Translations under genes and position numbers: made by a program | Part shown: positions 1-7,126 of the stretch, piece after piece | Layout: every line of letters starts with the position of its first letter | How positions within the stretch are numbered: position 1 is the stretch's first letter | Origin: Bacteroidales bacterium | GTDB taxonomy: Bacteria; Bacteroidota; Bacteroidia; Bacteroidales; GCA-2748055 | Direction: 5' to 3' | Length of the DNA: 41,224 nucleotides | Assembly: GCA_029210585.1 (NCBI GenBank) | Contig: JARGFP010000032.1 | Coordinates: forward strand, 1-41,224 | The notes under the pieces: model-generated | The model's database searches: none | Seen by the model: only the letters and a program-made list of their open reading frames with translations | What the model was told of the DNA's origin: nothing

Positions 1-219
1 CGCGTGCTGGAGCTGTCCATCGAAGGGGTCAGGCATATTGACATCAAGCGGTGGGGATGGTTTTACGACGCGGACAAGCTTGCCGAGCTGCAGATGCACG
101 ACGATGAATTTGAAACCTGGCGACCGGGTCACGAGTACCTTCCCATTCCATCTACGGAACTGGACCAGAATCCGAACCTGGATGGGAATTCGGCCAATGA
201 ATCGGCAGCGACCGAATAG
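1..219 (+). CDS. SusD/RagB-like glycan-binding lipoprotein, C-terminal fragment
   Basis: This is the last 72 codons of a gene that begins before the window; the frame is open from base 1. The tail has the features of the SusD/RagB C-terminus: an ELSIEGVRHIDIKRWGW stretch (the family's E-x-x-x-EG-x-R-x-x-D-x-x-RWG pattern), then EYLPIPSTELDQNPNLDGN (the family's LPIP-x-x-E-x-x-x-NP-x-L ending). SusD proteins are surface lipoproteins that bind glycans above a SusC TonB-dependent transporter. The stop is 41 bp before the GH43 lipoprotein gene on the same strand, so this is probably the receptor end of an arabinan utilisation operon with its SusC partner just outside the window. The family call is firm; the substrate is inferred from the neighbours. 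Confidence 0.9.
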   Translation, partial: RVLELSIEGVRHIDIKRWGWFYDADKLAELQMHDDEFETWRPGHEYLPIPSTELDQNPNLDGNSANESAATE

Positions 220-260
220 AAGTTTGTATTTTTAGCATAAGACAGCGGAGCAAGGAACAG

Positions 261-1766
261 ATGAAGAATAAAATGTATCGTGAAATGCAATTCGGACTGC
301 AGGCAGTGTTGCTGACTGCTGTCCTTTCCCTGGCAACCTCCTGCGAAGAGGAGGAGGAACCTATTTTAAAACCACCTGGGGGGAACGGGAACGACACAAC
401 GGAGGTGGTGAATATCGATTTCAGCAAACTTACAGATACCTACTGGGATGTTACCAGTCAGGACGATGCTGATGAATGGGGCATTCACAATGTGCACGAC
501 CCGGTGATCCGCAAGTTCGGTAATTATTTTTATTGTTACAGTACTGATGTAGGTTTCGGCATCAATGTGCGGCTGGGGCACCAGATCCGCCGGTCGGAGA
601 ACCTGGTGGAATGGGAATTCGTGGGGTGGGTGTTTGAGTCACTGCCCCCGAAAGGCAAGGCTTATATTGAGAGTATCGGGGCGACACCCAACAATTCGCT
701 CTGGGCACCATCTGTTGTTGAGGTGGACGGAACCTACCGGCTTTATTATTCCCTGGCATCCAATATCGGGTTGAAAAGTTGTATCGGCCTGGCCATCTCT
801 GATGATCCGCAGTACGGATGGAAAGAGGTGGATGTGGTGGTTGGAACGAACAATACCTATACGGCAACCAACGGGATCGACCCTTCGGTGATCATCACCT
901 CCGAAGGGGAGCACTGGATGACATACGGTTCGTCGTGGGACGGAATTTACCTGGTGCAGTTGGATCCGTCGACCGGTCTGACCCTGAAATCGGGCGACCG
1001 CGGGAAGCGTATCGCCCATCGCGGGTTTACCGGGGGGAAAGTGAATGGCAATATTGAAGGTCCGGAGCTGATCTACCAGCCGGAATTCGATATGTATTAT
1101 CTGTTTATTGCCTACGACTGGCTGTCGACGAAATACAACGTGCGGGTAGGCAGAAGCGAGCATGTTGAAGGACCCTATTTCGATATGTCCGGCAACGATC
1201 TGAATGTCAAGACCGACAATTACCCCATGATCATTGCACCGTACAGGTTCGATGGTCATTCGGGCTGGCAGGGGGTGGGACATTGCACCGTATTTGATGA
1301 TGATGGTCAGTATTACATCGCCCACCAGGCGCGTCCCGGGGAAAACATGTTTTTTATGAACCTGCATGTGCGCCAGCTATTCTGGACTGAAGACGGCTGG
1401 CCCGTTGCATCACCTGAAAGGTATGCAGCACAGCCGCTCCGGGAGTTTGATGCGTTCGATATTATCGGGGAATGGGAGATGATCGATTTTGGATACCGCG
1501 TGGTACCGGGATTTGATGCGGAGCAGACTTCGCCGGATTTTCAGACCTCGGAACCCCTGCGGCTGAATGACGACTGGACCATCAACGATACGGATGACAA
1601 ATGGGAGTACAACCACCCATGGCTGCGGATGAACCTGGATGGGAAGGCTGTGGATGTGCATGTCTCGGTAGGCCGGGACTGGGAGAATTTCGTGGACAGC
1701 ACCCTGGTTTTCACCGGGAACAACCGGGACGGGATGCCCTTGTGGGCGAAGAAGATCGTAGAGTAG
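261..1766 (+). CDS. GH43 surface lipoprotein, arabinan endo-1,5-alpha-L-arabinanase type
   Basis: The 501-residue product has a lipoprotein signal with lipobox LATSC at Cys28, followed at once by five glutamates. In Bacteroidota such an acidic run is a surface-export signal for lipoproteins, so the enzyme probably faces outward. The five-bladed GH43 domain spans about residues 75-390. Its three catalytic acids are visible: Asp80 in HDPVI (base), Asp207 in GIDPSVI (pKa modulator) and Glu266 in IEGPEL (acid). The IEGPEL form and the long loops fit the two-domain arabinanase subfamily (GH43_4-like). A C-terminal beta domain of about 110 residues (from near FDIIGEWEMIDFG) resembles the accessory domain of those enzymes. 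Genes for SusD, GH51 and another GH43 lie alongside, which supports cleavage of arabinan at the cell surface. Exact linkage specificity is inferred. Confidence 0.87.
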   Translation: MKNKMYREMQFGLQAVLLTAVLSLATSCEEEEEPILKPPGGNGNDTTEVVNIDFSKLTDTYWDVTSQDDADEWGIHNVHDPVIRKFGNYFYCYSTDVGFGINVRLGHQIRRSENLVEWEFVGWVFESLPPKGKAYIESIGATPNNSLWAPSVVEVDGTYRLYYSLASNIGLKSCIGLAISDDPQYGWKEVDVVVGTNNTYTATNGIDPSVIITSEGEHWMTYGSSWDGIYLVQLDPSTGLTLKSGDRGKRIAHRGFTGGKVNGNIEGPELIYQPEFDMYYLFIAYDWLSTKYNVRVGRSEHVEGPYFDMSGNDLNVKTDNYPMIIAPYRFDGHSGWQGVGHCTVFDDDGQYYIAHQARPGENMFFMNLHVRQLFWTEDGWPVASPERYAAQPLREFDAFDIIGEWEMIDFGYRVVPGFDAEQTSPDFQTSEPLRLNDDWTINDTDDKWEYNHPWLRMNLDGKAVDVHVSVGRDWENFVDSTLVFTGNNRDGMPLWAKKIVE

Positions 1767-1875
1767 GGAAGTGTAAGCTTTTGGCACATAAAAGACAGAC
1801 AGGTGATGATGAGGTGACCACGGACCAACGCGTTTTAAGGATTCAACATTTGAGGAAAACCAGAAAATAATAAAA

Positions 1876-3459
1876 ATGAGCAACATGAGGAGCATTTTAG
1901 TAGCAATGCTGGGTCTGGCCATGCCATTCAGCATGAATGCACAGGAAGCCAGGATCAAGATCGACCTGGACAGGACCATCGGGGAGATTGATAAGAAACT
2001 TTACGGGAATTTCGTGGAGCACCTGGGACGGTGTGTTTACGGCGGGATCTACGATGTAGATTCACCACTGTCTGATGAACGTGGTTTCCGCCTGGATGTA
2101 ATTGAGGCGGTGAAGGGCCTGGATGTCACCACGATCCGGTACCCCGGTGGTAATTTTGTGTCGAACTACCACTGGAAAGACGGGGTGGGACCAATAGATG
2201 AACGTCCGCCGCGCATGGAGCTGGCCTGGTCGCGTTTAGAGACCAATCACTTCGGCACCAATGAGTTCATGGAGTTTGCCAGGGAGATTGGCACGGAACC
2301 TTACTTTGCCGTGAACCTGGGGACCGGGACCATCGAGGAGGCACAGCAATGGGTGGAATACTGCAATGTGGCGGAAGGTCCGTATTACGCGGAGCTGCGC
2401 AAAAAGCACGGATACCCGGAACCGTACAATATCATGTACTGGAGCCTGGGAAACGAGATGGACGGTTTCTGGCAGATGGGGCACCTGAATGCAGAGGATT
2501 ATGCCAAGAAGGCACGTGAAGCGGCGAAACTGATGAAGCTCACTTCGCCGGAGATCAAACTGGTCGCCGCAGGATCATCCAATTACCGGCCCGACGCCGA
2601 TCCCAATGAATGGAACGCCACGATCCTGGCAGAATTGCGCGATGTGGTGGATTACCTGGCGTTGCATATGTACGTGGGGAATCCGTCCGACAATTATTAC
2701 AATTACCTGTCGACACCGCTGGTACTGGAGCAGCGCACAGAGGTTGTCGAAGGACTTATTGCCCGGGAGATGGAAAATGCCAACAGGGGCAACCGGGATC
2801 CGATCTATATTGCGTGGGACGAGTACAATTCATGGTACCGGGCCAGGGATGCTGAGACCATGTCGGGCACCAGGGCCCTCGAGGAACACTACAACCTGGA
2901 GGATGCGCTTGTGATTGCAGGGTTCCTGAACGCATTCGTGCGCAATGCCGACATTGTGAAAATGGCCAACATGGCACAGCTGGTGAATGTGATCGCACCG
3001 ATCTTTACCAGTGAAGATGATCTTTTTTTGCAGACCATCTATTACCCGCTGCAGCTGTTTGCGAAGAATGTGCACGGTACTTCGCTTGATTTGTTCGTGG
3101 ACTGCGATACCTACAGCACCGATCCGTTTTTTGTAGGGCTGGGGGAGTCGGTGACACAGCAGGATGCCGTTCCTTACCTGGATGTTTCGGCTGCTGTTTC
3201 CGGCGACGAAGTGATCATCAACGTGGTGAACCGGCACAAGGACAAGGCGATCACCACCGATGTGATCTCACAGTCGGGCGATTTCGAAGGGAAGATCGCG
3301 GTATACGAGGTGAACGGTCCGGATGTAAAAGCCTCCAATACCTTTGGCAGAACGGAAGTGCAGACGGAGCAGAAGGATGCTGTGGGGGCAAAGGGGAACG
3401 TGCTGACTTACAGTTTTCCGGCACATTCTTTCACTCAGCTCAGGGCCAGGATTAAGTAG
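1876..3459 (+). CDS. GH51 alpha-L-arabinofuranosidase, secreted
   Basis: The product is 527 residues with a signal peptide cut after Ala22 (SMNA-QEA), so it is probably periplasmic. The N-terminal (beta/alpha)8 domain has the GH51 hallmarks: YGNFVEHLGR near residue 40, IRYPGGNF near residue 90, acid/base Glu194 in SLGNEMDG and nucleophile Glu316 in IAWDEYNSW. The C-terminal beta-sandwich (about 320-525) is the usual alpha-L-arabinofuranosidase C domain. It would remove terminal arabinofuranose from the oligosaccharides made by the two flanking GH43 enzymes. The start at 1876 is preferred because it gives the complete signal peptide; a second Met lies three codons downstream. The 109-bp gap from the GH43 gene holds no clear promoter, so co-transcription is likely. 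The 3' end of this gene is duplicated downstream of its own stop. Confidence 0.93.
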   Translation: MSNMRSILVAMLGLAMPFSMNAQEARIKIDLDRTIGEIDKKLYGNFVEHLGRCVYGGIYDVDSPLSDERGFRLDVIEAVKGLDVTTIRYPGGNFVSNYHWKDGVGPIDERPPRMELAWSRLETNHFGTNEFMEFAREIGTEPYFAVNLGTGTIEEAQQWVEYCNVAEGPYYAELRKKHGYPEPYNIMYWSLGNEMDGFWQMGHLNAEDYAKKAREAAKLMKLTSPEIKLVAAGSSNYRPDADPNEWNATILAELRDVVDYLALHMYVGNPSDNYYNYLSTPLVLEQRTEVVEGLIAREMENANRGNRDPIYIAWDEYNSWYRARDAETMSGTRALEEHYNLEDALVIAGFLNAFVRNADIVKMANMAQLVNVIAPIFTSEDDLFLQTIYYPLQLFAKNVHGTSLDLFVDCDTYSTDPFFVGLGESVTQQDAVPYLDVSAAVSGDEVIINVVNRHKDKAITTDVISQSGDFEGKIAVYEVNGPDVKASNTFGRTEVQTEQKDAVGAKGNVLTYSFPAHSFTQLRARIK

Positions 3460-3618
3460 TGACAGTCCATAATGTCCGTTTGCTGCGTTACGCTTGTCGG
3501 GAAATTGCTCATTTACCAAAGTAAACTCCGCATTTCCCAACTTCGCAAGCCTTGCAAACGAACATTATGATCCAGCCACTCAGCTCAGGGCCAGGATTAA
3601 GTAGTGACTGTCCATAAT
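3432..3618 (+). repeat. 42-bp direct repeat of the GH51 3' end (3432-3473 and 3577-3618)
   Basis: The last nine codons or so of the GH51 gene plus its stop and following bases recur 145 bp downstream with one mismatch (GACAGTCC against GACTGTCC). The two copies bracket a palindromic segment. The second copy lies outside any gene, just before the second GH43 gene. Confidence 0.95.
3468..3569. repeat. 102-bp imperfect palindrome, REP/MITE-like element
   Basis: The segment reads CATAATGTCCGTTTGC at its left end and the complement of CATAATGTTCGTTTGC at its right end. The two halves align around 3518/3519 without gaps, with a centre of TTTAC-CAAA-GTAAA. It would fold as one long hairpin in RNA or single-stranded DNA. 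It contains no credible gene. I cannot test from one window whether it is repeated elsewhere in the genome; the structure and setting fit a repetitive intergenic palindromic element. Confidence 0.85.
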
Positions 3619-3634
3619 TACAAAAAATAAAAAA

Positions 3635-4621
3635 ATGAGTAAAAAAACTGTGATTATCCTGTTGGGGGCCTGGCTGTTTACCGGTCTGGCAGCCCAGAAC
3701 AACCGGATCATTGTGCATGATCCCGTGGCCATTGCTGCTGATGGAGCATATTACATGTTCAGTACCGGTCGTGGCATAGCCAGCTGGACCTCGGATGACA
3801 AGTTGAACTGGCATTACCTTGGCAGGGTCTTCAATGACATCCCTGCGTGGTGCAAACAGGAAGTGCCGAAGTTCGACGGGAACATCTGGGCGCCGGATAT
3901 CAGTTTTCACAACGGGAAATATTACCTGTATTATTCCATTTCCTCCTTTGCGAGCAACCGGTCGGCCATCGGTGTGGCCACGAACATGACACTGGATACG
4001 GCAAGCACTGATTATGCATGGGTTGATCACGGGATGGTGGTGGAGTCAGTGGCCGGGCGGGACCATTACAATGCCATTGATCCCCACCTGGTGATGGACG
4101 AGGAAGGCAGCCCCTGGCTCAGCTTCGGTTCTTTCTGGGGAGGGATGAAGCTGGTGCAGATGAACGATGACCTGTTGTCGGTGGCTGAGCCGGAGCAGTG
4201 GGCCACCATTGCCACCCGTGAGCGCACCTTCGGCCTGGATGCAGAGGACCCGGGCGACGGAGCCATCGAGGCCCCGTTCATTGTTAAAAAAGACGGTTAT
4301 TATTACCTGTTCGTATCGTTCGACCTGTGTTGCAGGGGAGCCCGGAGCACCTACAATGTGCGCGTGGGCAGGTCGGAATCGATCACCGGCCCCTACCTCG
4401 ACCGCGATGGTGTGTCGATGGAACAAGGCGGGGGAACACTCGTTGTGGAAGGCGACGAAAACTATTACGGGGTCGGGCATAATTCCGTCTACCAGTTCGA
4501 TGATGGATGGTACATGTACAGTCATGGCTACGACCGGCATCATAATGGCAGGCCCAGGCTGGTGATCCACAGGGTGCACTGGGATGCGGAAGGATGGCCC
4601 GGGGTGGAGGAGATCAAATAG
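3635..4621 (+). CDS. GH43 arabinan endo-1,5-alpha-L-arabinosidase, secreted
   Basis: The product is 328 residues with a signal peptide ending at LAA-QNN (about residue 20), and it consists of a single GH43 five-bladed propeller. Catalytic acids are Asp29 (VHDPV), Asp149 (AIDPHLV) and Glu212 (AIEAPFI). The motifs SFGSFWGGM and YNVRVGRSESITGPY are typical of single-domain endo-arabinanases (GH43_5-like). The length matches that subfamily with no accessory domain. It lacks a lipobox, so unlike the first GH43 it is probably periplasmic or released and would act on imported arabino-oligosaccharides. It follows GH51 on the same strand after 175 bp, a gap filled by the palindrome and 3'-end duplication. 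This is the last recognisable gene of the arabinan cluster. Confidence 0.9.
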   Translation: MSKKTVIILLGAWLFTGLAAQNNRIIVHDPVAIAADGAYYMFSTGRGIASWTSDDKLNWHYLGRVFNDIPAWCKQEVPKFDGNIWAPDISFHNGKYYLYYSISSFASNRSAIGVATNMTLDTASTDYAWVDHGMVVESVAGRDHYNAIDPHLVMDEEGSPWLSFGSFWGGMKLVQMNDDLLSVAEPEQWATIATRERTFGLDAEDPGDGAIEAPFIVKKDGYYYLFVSFDLCCRGARSTYNVRVGRSESITGPYLDRDGVSMEQGGGTLVVEGDENYYGVGHNSVYQFDDGWYMYSHGYDRHHNGRPRLVIHRVHWDAEGWPGVEEIK

Positions 4622-4688
4622 CATACAGACCACCATACGTAGTATAAATTAAACAGAAAAAGTTCTATAATATATGAAACTATTTCTT

Positions 4689-4696
4689 TATCTTTG
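4689..4696 (+). promoter_or_regulatory. Bacteroidota -7 box (TATCTTTG) for the toxin-antitoxin pair
   Basis: This is an exact match to TAnnTTTG, 19 bp before the toxin start codon, in AT-rich DNA. I see no convincing -33 TTTG at the expected distance, so strength is uncertain. Confidence 0.5.
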
Positions 4697-4715
4697 TATT
4701 GATTAAACAATCATT

Positions 4716-5054
4716 TTGGAATTATTACGAAAACATAAGCTGATTAAATTAAAATACAAAAACCGTGGTAATACAAACCTCATTAAAGCGATAGATAAAC
4801 TAATTTCAGATATTGAGAAGGCAAAATGGAACAAACAAACAGATATAAAGGGAACCCGGCCTGATGCCGATTGTGTGCATAGCGATGGTTTTTATTTTTT
4901 TGATATAAATATTCATCGCACTATGATTTTGGTAGTATTTGAGGATAACGAGGCAACTGTTATCTGGACTGGAACCCATGCTGATTATGACAAAACTTTC
5001 AAGGGAAATAAGAAAACGATTGAGAAATGGTTACGTGTTCAAAAACTGATTTAG
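4716..5054 (+). CDS. higB: HigB-like type II toxin (mRNA interferase)
   Basis: The 112-residue product matches the HigB toxin layout: a helical N-terminus, AKWNKQTDIKG with PDADCV, a central beta segment (FYFFDINIHRTMILVVF) and the family signature WTGTHADYDK near the C-terminus. HigB toxins cleave translating mRNA on the ribosome. The start is a TTG; starting here keeps the LRKHKL helix that family members have, and the -7 box is well placed for it. The gene ends one base before the HigA ATG, so the two are co-translated. The pair is far more AT-rich than the carbohydrate genes around it, which suggests recent transfer. The unusual order, toxin first, is normal for higBA. Confidence 0.83.
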   Translation: MELLRKHKLIKLKYKNRGNTNLIKAIDKLISDIEKAKWNKQTDIKGTRPDADCVHSDGFYFFDINIHRTMILVVFEDNEATVIWTGTHADYDKTFKGNKKTIEKWLRVQKLI

Positions 5055-5055
5055 G

Positions 5056-5616
5056 ATGGAGAAATTTTCTATACAGAACATACAAAAGATACAATCACTG
5101 AAGAGTGAATTGGAATATGAAAAAGCATCATCGTTGTTTTTAAGACTTCGGGTTCTTGTTCAGGAGGATAAATCGTATGAAGCAATTAGAAATCATTTGC
5201 GTGAACTAATAAAGGATTACGAACAAGGCAACTGGTCTGATGAAGACCAAATTTCTAATAATCAAATAAAGGAGAGTGAGCTGGCTGAATCATTGGTGCA
5301 GGCTGAGAATGAATTCTATCATAAAAGAAAAGAATTGATTAGAAAGAAGCTAAAAGAAACTGGATTAAATCAAGATGATTTAGCAAAAATCTTAGGTCAC
5401 CGAAAAGGTTATATGTCCGAATTAATAAATGGATTGCGACCATTTTCAAAAGAAGATCTGGTTGTCATAAACCGTTTGTTTAAAATTAAATTTGAGGATT
5501 TGATTCCTGCTTTTATCAAACAAGATAGAGCTACACATATTAAAAAGACTTTGGAATCGCTTTCCACCAATAATATAAAACTGACAATTCAGGATTTTGA
5601 CGTACAAATGGTTTGA
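5056..5616 (+). CDS. higA: HigA-like antitoxin with XRE helix-turn-helix
   Basis: The 186-residue product has an N-terminal helical region (about 1-85) and a C-terminal XRE-type DNA-binding domain (about 90-150). The helix-turn-helix reads LKETGLNQDDLAKILGHRKG followed by YMSELINGLRPFSKEDL. HigA proteins neutralise HigB and repress their own promoter, so this protein probably binds near the -7 box at 4689. At 186 residues it is longer than a minimal HigA, in keeping with the two-part HigA forms common in Bacteroidota. It starts one base after the toxin stop and shares the low GC content. It ends in TGA, showing that TGA is a normal stop codon in this region. Confidence 0.83.
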   Translation: MEKFSIQNIQKIQSLKSELEYEKASSLFLRLRVLVQEDKSYEAIRNHLRELIKDYEQGNWSDEDQISNNQIKESELAESLVQAENEFYHKRKELIRKKLKETGLNQDDLAKILGHRKGYMSELINGLRPFSKEDLVVINRLFKIKFEDLIPAFIKQDRATHIKKTLESLSTNNIKLTIQDFDVQMV

Positions 5617-5789
5617 CAACTAATCATCTATATTAGTTAATATCAACTCTAATTCCAGTTTTCCTTATCTTCATACTTTGATCGATTATTAATTGAGCAG
5701 ATTTCATTAACTATTATTGAGAACTAAATGTCCGGCTAACCCGGATACATGTGGCTTTTGGAAACATAAATGCCGGTAACCAATAAAAA

Positions 5790-5825
5790 TGAGGCTGTCC
5801 CGGTCGGTTCTCCGGGACAGCCTCA
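5790..5825. terminator. Bidirectional Rho-independent terminator
   Basis: A perfect 14-bp stem (TGAGGCTGTCCCGG paired with its complement) has an 8-base loop. It is flanked by AAAAA on the left and CATTTT on the right, so it can stop transcription from both sides. It sits between the convergent higA and the - strand lectin-like gene. Confidence 0.88.
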
Positions 5826-5859
5826 CATTTTAAAAAACCAATTTTACAAAAAAACAATC

Positions 5860-6747
5860 CTACCGGTACTGGTAGATCTTGAGTATCTTTTCACTTCTGA
5901 ATGTCCCGTTGTCGAGTGTCGACTTTTTAATATATAGCCCCGGTTGCAAATCGCGGTAGTGTGTTCCCGCCTTTGCTCCGGTGATGGAATAGTATTCTTC
6001 CTTCACCACAGTGGATGTTTGTCCGATGACATCCTTCGGCACCGCAACAGGAGTGAAGTCAGGCGTCAGCGTGATGTTTTTCATGTAGCTGAACTGGGCG
6101 TCCCAGAAGCTGCCGTCTGCACGGGTGTTGTCGCTCCACCAGGATCCTGTGCCGATCACCAGCGTTGAGGCTCCCTGCAGGAACGGGATGATGGTGGCAG
6201 GATCGTAGTTCGGTCCGAATGCGATGGTGACATCTGTGCTGTTGTGGTCATACGCCAGCACATCATCCACATACAATGCAAATCCTTCTGCGGTGAACTG
6301 CAGTTTCACATTCTTCCAGGCATTTCCCCCGAGGAAATCAGTGTCGAGGGCATAATTGTCGAGGTTGGCGTCGAACCAGTTATCGCCGCCGATATTGAAT
6401 CCCAGGTAGGAACCGTTGCTGAAATACATCCTGCCAAGCGCTGCATCGTGAAAAGCGATCAGTGACCCGAGCACTTTGATGGAATCCGTTGCACTGGCAC
6501 ATCCTTCGCAATAGTTGTATACATCAAAAGATACCTCGGCCGTATTGAAGGTCCCTCCCATAAACGGATTGGCAAAGGATACATTCGGACTGGCCACTGC
6601 GGATGAGGCTGTTGCCACGTCAATGACCAGCTCATCGTCCACCGTGGTGGTATAGGCTGCGTCGACCGTACTGATATCGATCACGGTCTGTGCACCTACG
6701 GTGATGGCAAGGACAAGGAAAACGAAAAACAGGTAGATTTTTTTCAT
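5860..6747 (-). CDS. Secreted lectin-like (LamG/ConA fold) protein with degenerate T9SS-type tail
   Basis: The 295-residue product has a clear signal peptide (MKKIYLFFVFLVLAITVGA-Q). Residues about 60-230 look like a concanavalin/LamG-type beta-sandwich: AWKNVKLQFTAEGFALYVDDVLAYD is the usual strand pair in which a small ligand or volume term is described, and segments such as LGRMYFSNGSYLGFNIGG fit the same fold. The last 55 residues (EEYYSITGAKAG, LQPGLYIKK, SEKILKI) resemble the final strands of a T9SS C-terminal domain but lack the YPNP start, so export by T9SS is possible, not shown. No catalytic residues are recognisable. The gene stands alone, diverging from the DUF3472-type gene across a 20-bp tandem repeat array. 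I cannot name its ligand. Confidence 0.6.
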   Translation of the reverse strand: MKKIYLFFVFLVLAITVGAQTVIDISTVDAAYTTTVDDELVIDVATASSAVASPNVSFANPFMGGTFNTAEVSFDVYNYCEGCASATDSIKVLGSLIAFHDAALGRMYFSNGSYLGFNIGGDNWFDANLDNYALDTDFLGGNAWKNVKLQFTAEGFALYVDDVLAYDHNSTDVTIAFGPNYDPATIIPFLQGASTLVIGTGSWWSDNTRADGSFWDAQFSYMKNITLTPDFTPVAVPKDVIGQTSTVVKEEYYSITGAKAGTHYRDLQPGLYIKKSTLDNGTFRSEKILKIYQYR

Positions 6748-6870
6748 AATGGTTAGTTTTGGTGATTAAATGATTTTATTGAATTTGACCCGATTATAAA
6801 GTTACGCAGAAGCTGTCGGCAGGCGGTGGACGAATCTTTTTATAAAGTGGATAAATGATCATTTGCCTTG

Positions 6871-7021
6871 CAGGAAATTGGGGTCCCCGTCAGGAAAAGG
6901 AGGTTCACGGCAGTAAGAGGGTATTCCCGTCAGGAAATGGAGGTTCCCGGCAGGTAGAGGGTATTCCTAGCAGGAAAAGGAGGTTCCCTGGCAGTAAGAG
7001 GGTATTCCCGTCAGGAAATGG
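6871..7021. repeat. 20-bp tandem repeat array (7.5 copies) between divergent genes
   Basis: Units alternate between CAGGAAAnGGAGGTTCCCGG and CAGTAAGAGGGTATTCCCGT forms, so the higher-order period is 40 bp. One unit carries a single-base insertion near 6990. All lie in the intergenic region about 35 bp upstream of the putative -7 box at 7054. A short open frame across the array has no gene-like features. Confidence 0.9.
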
Positions 7022-7053
7022 GCATGACTGGTGTTCCAAGTCATTTGGATTGT

Positions 7054-7061
7054 TATTTTTG
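7054..7061 (+). promoter_or_regulatory. Bacteroidota -7 box (TATTTTTG)
   Basis: This is an exact TAnnTTTG match 66 bp before the ATG at 7127. It supports starting the gene at 7127; the in-frame alternative start at 7031 would lie upstream of the promoter. Confidence 0.5.
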
Positions 7062-7126
7062 CAGGTGGAAGATGGTTGCCGGAACAGGCAGCCGGCCTTA
7101 TTCACCTCGAAAAATCATTTTCACCT

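Noticed and set aside
6871-7021. CRISPR-like array
   Set aside because: Units abut with no unique spacers and no cas genes are present.
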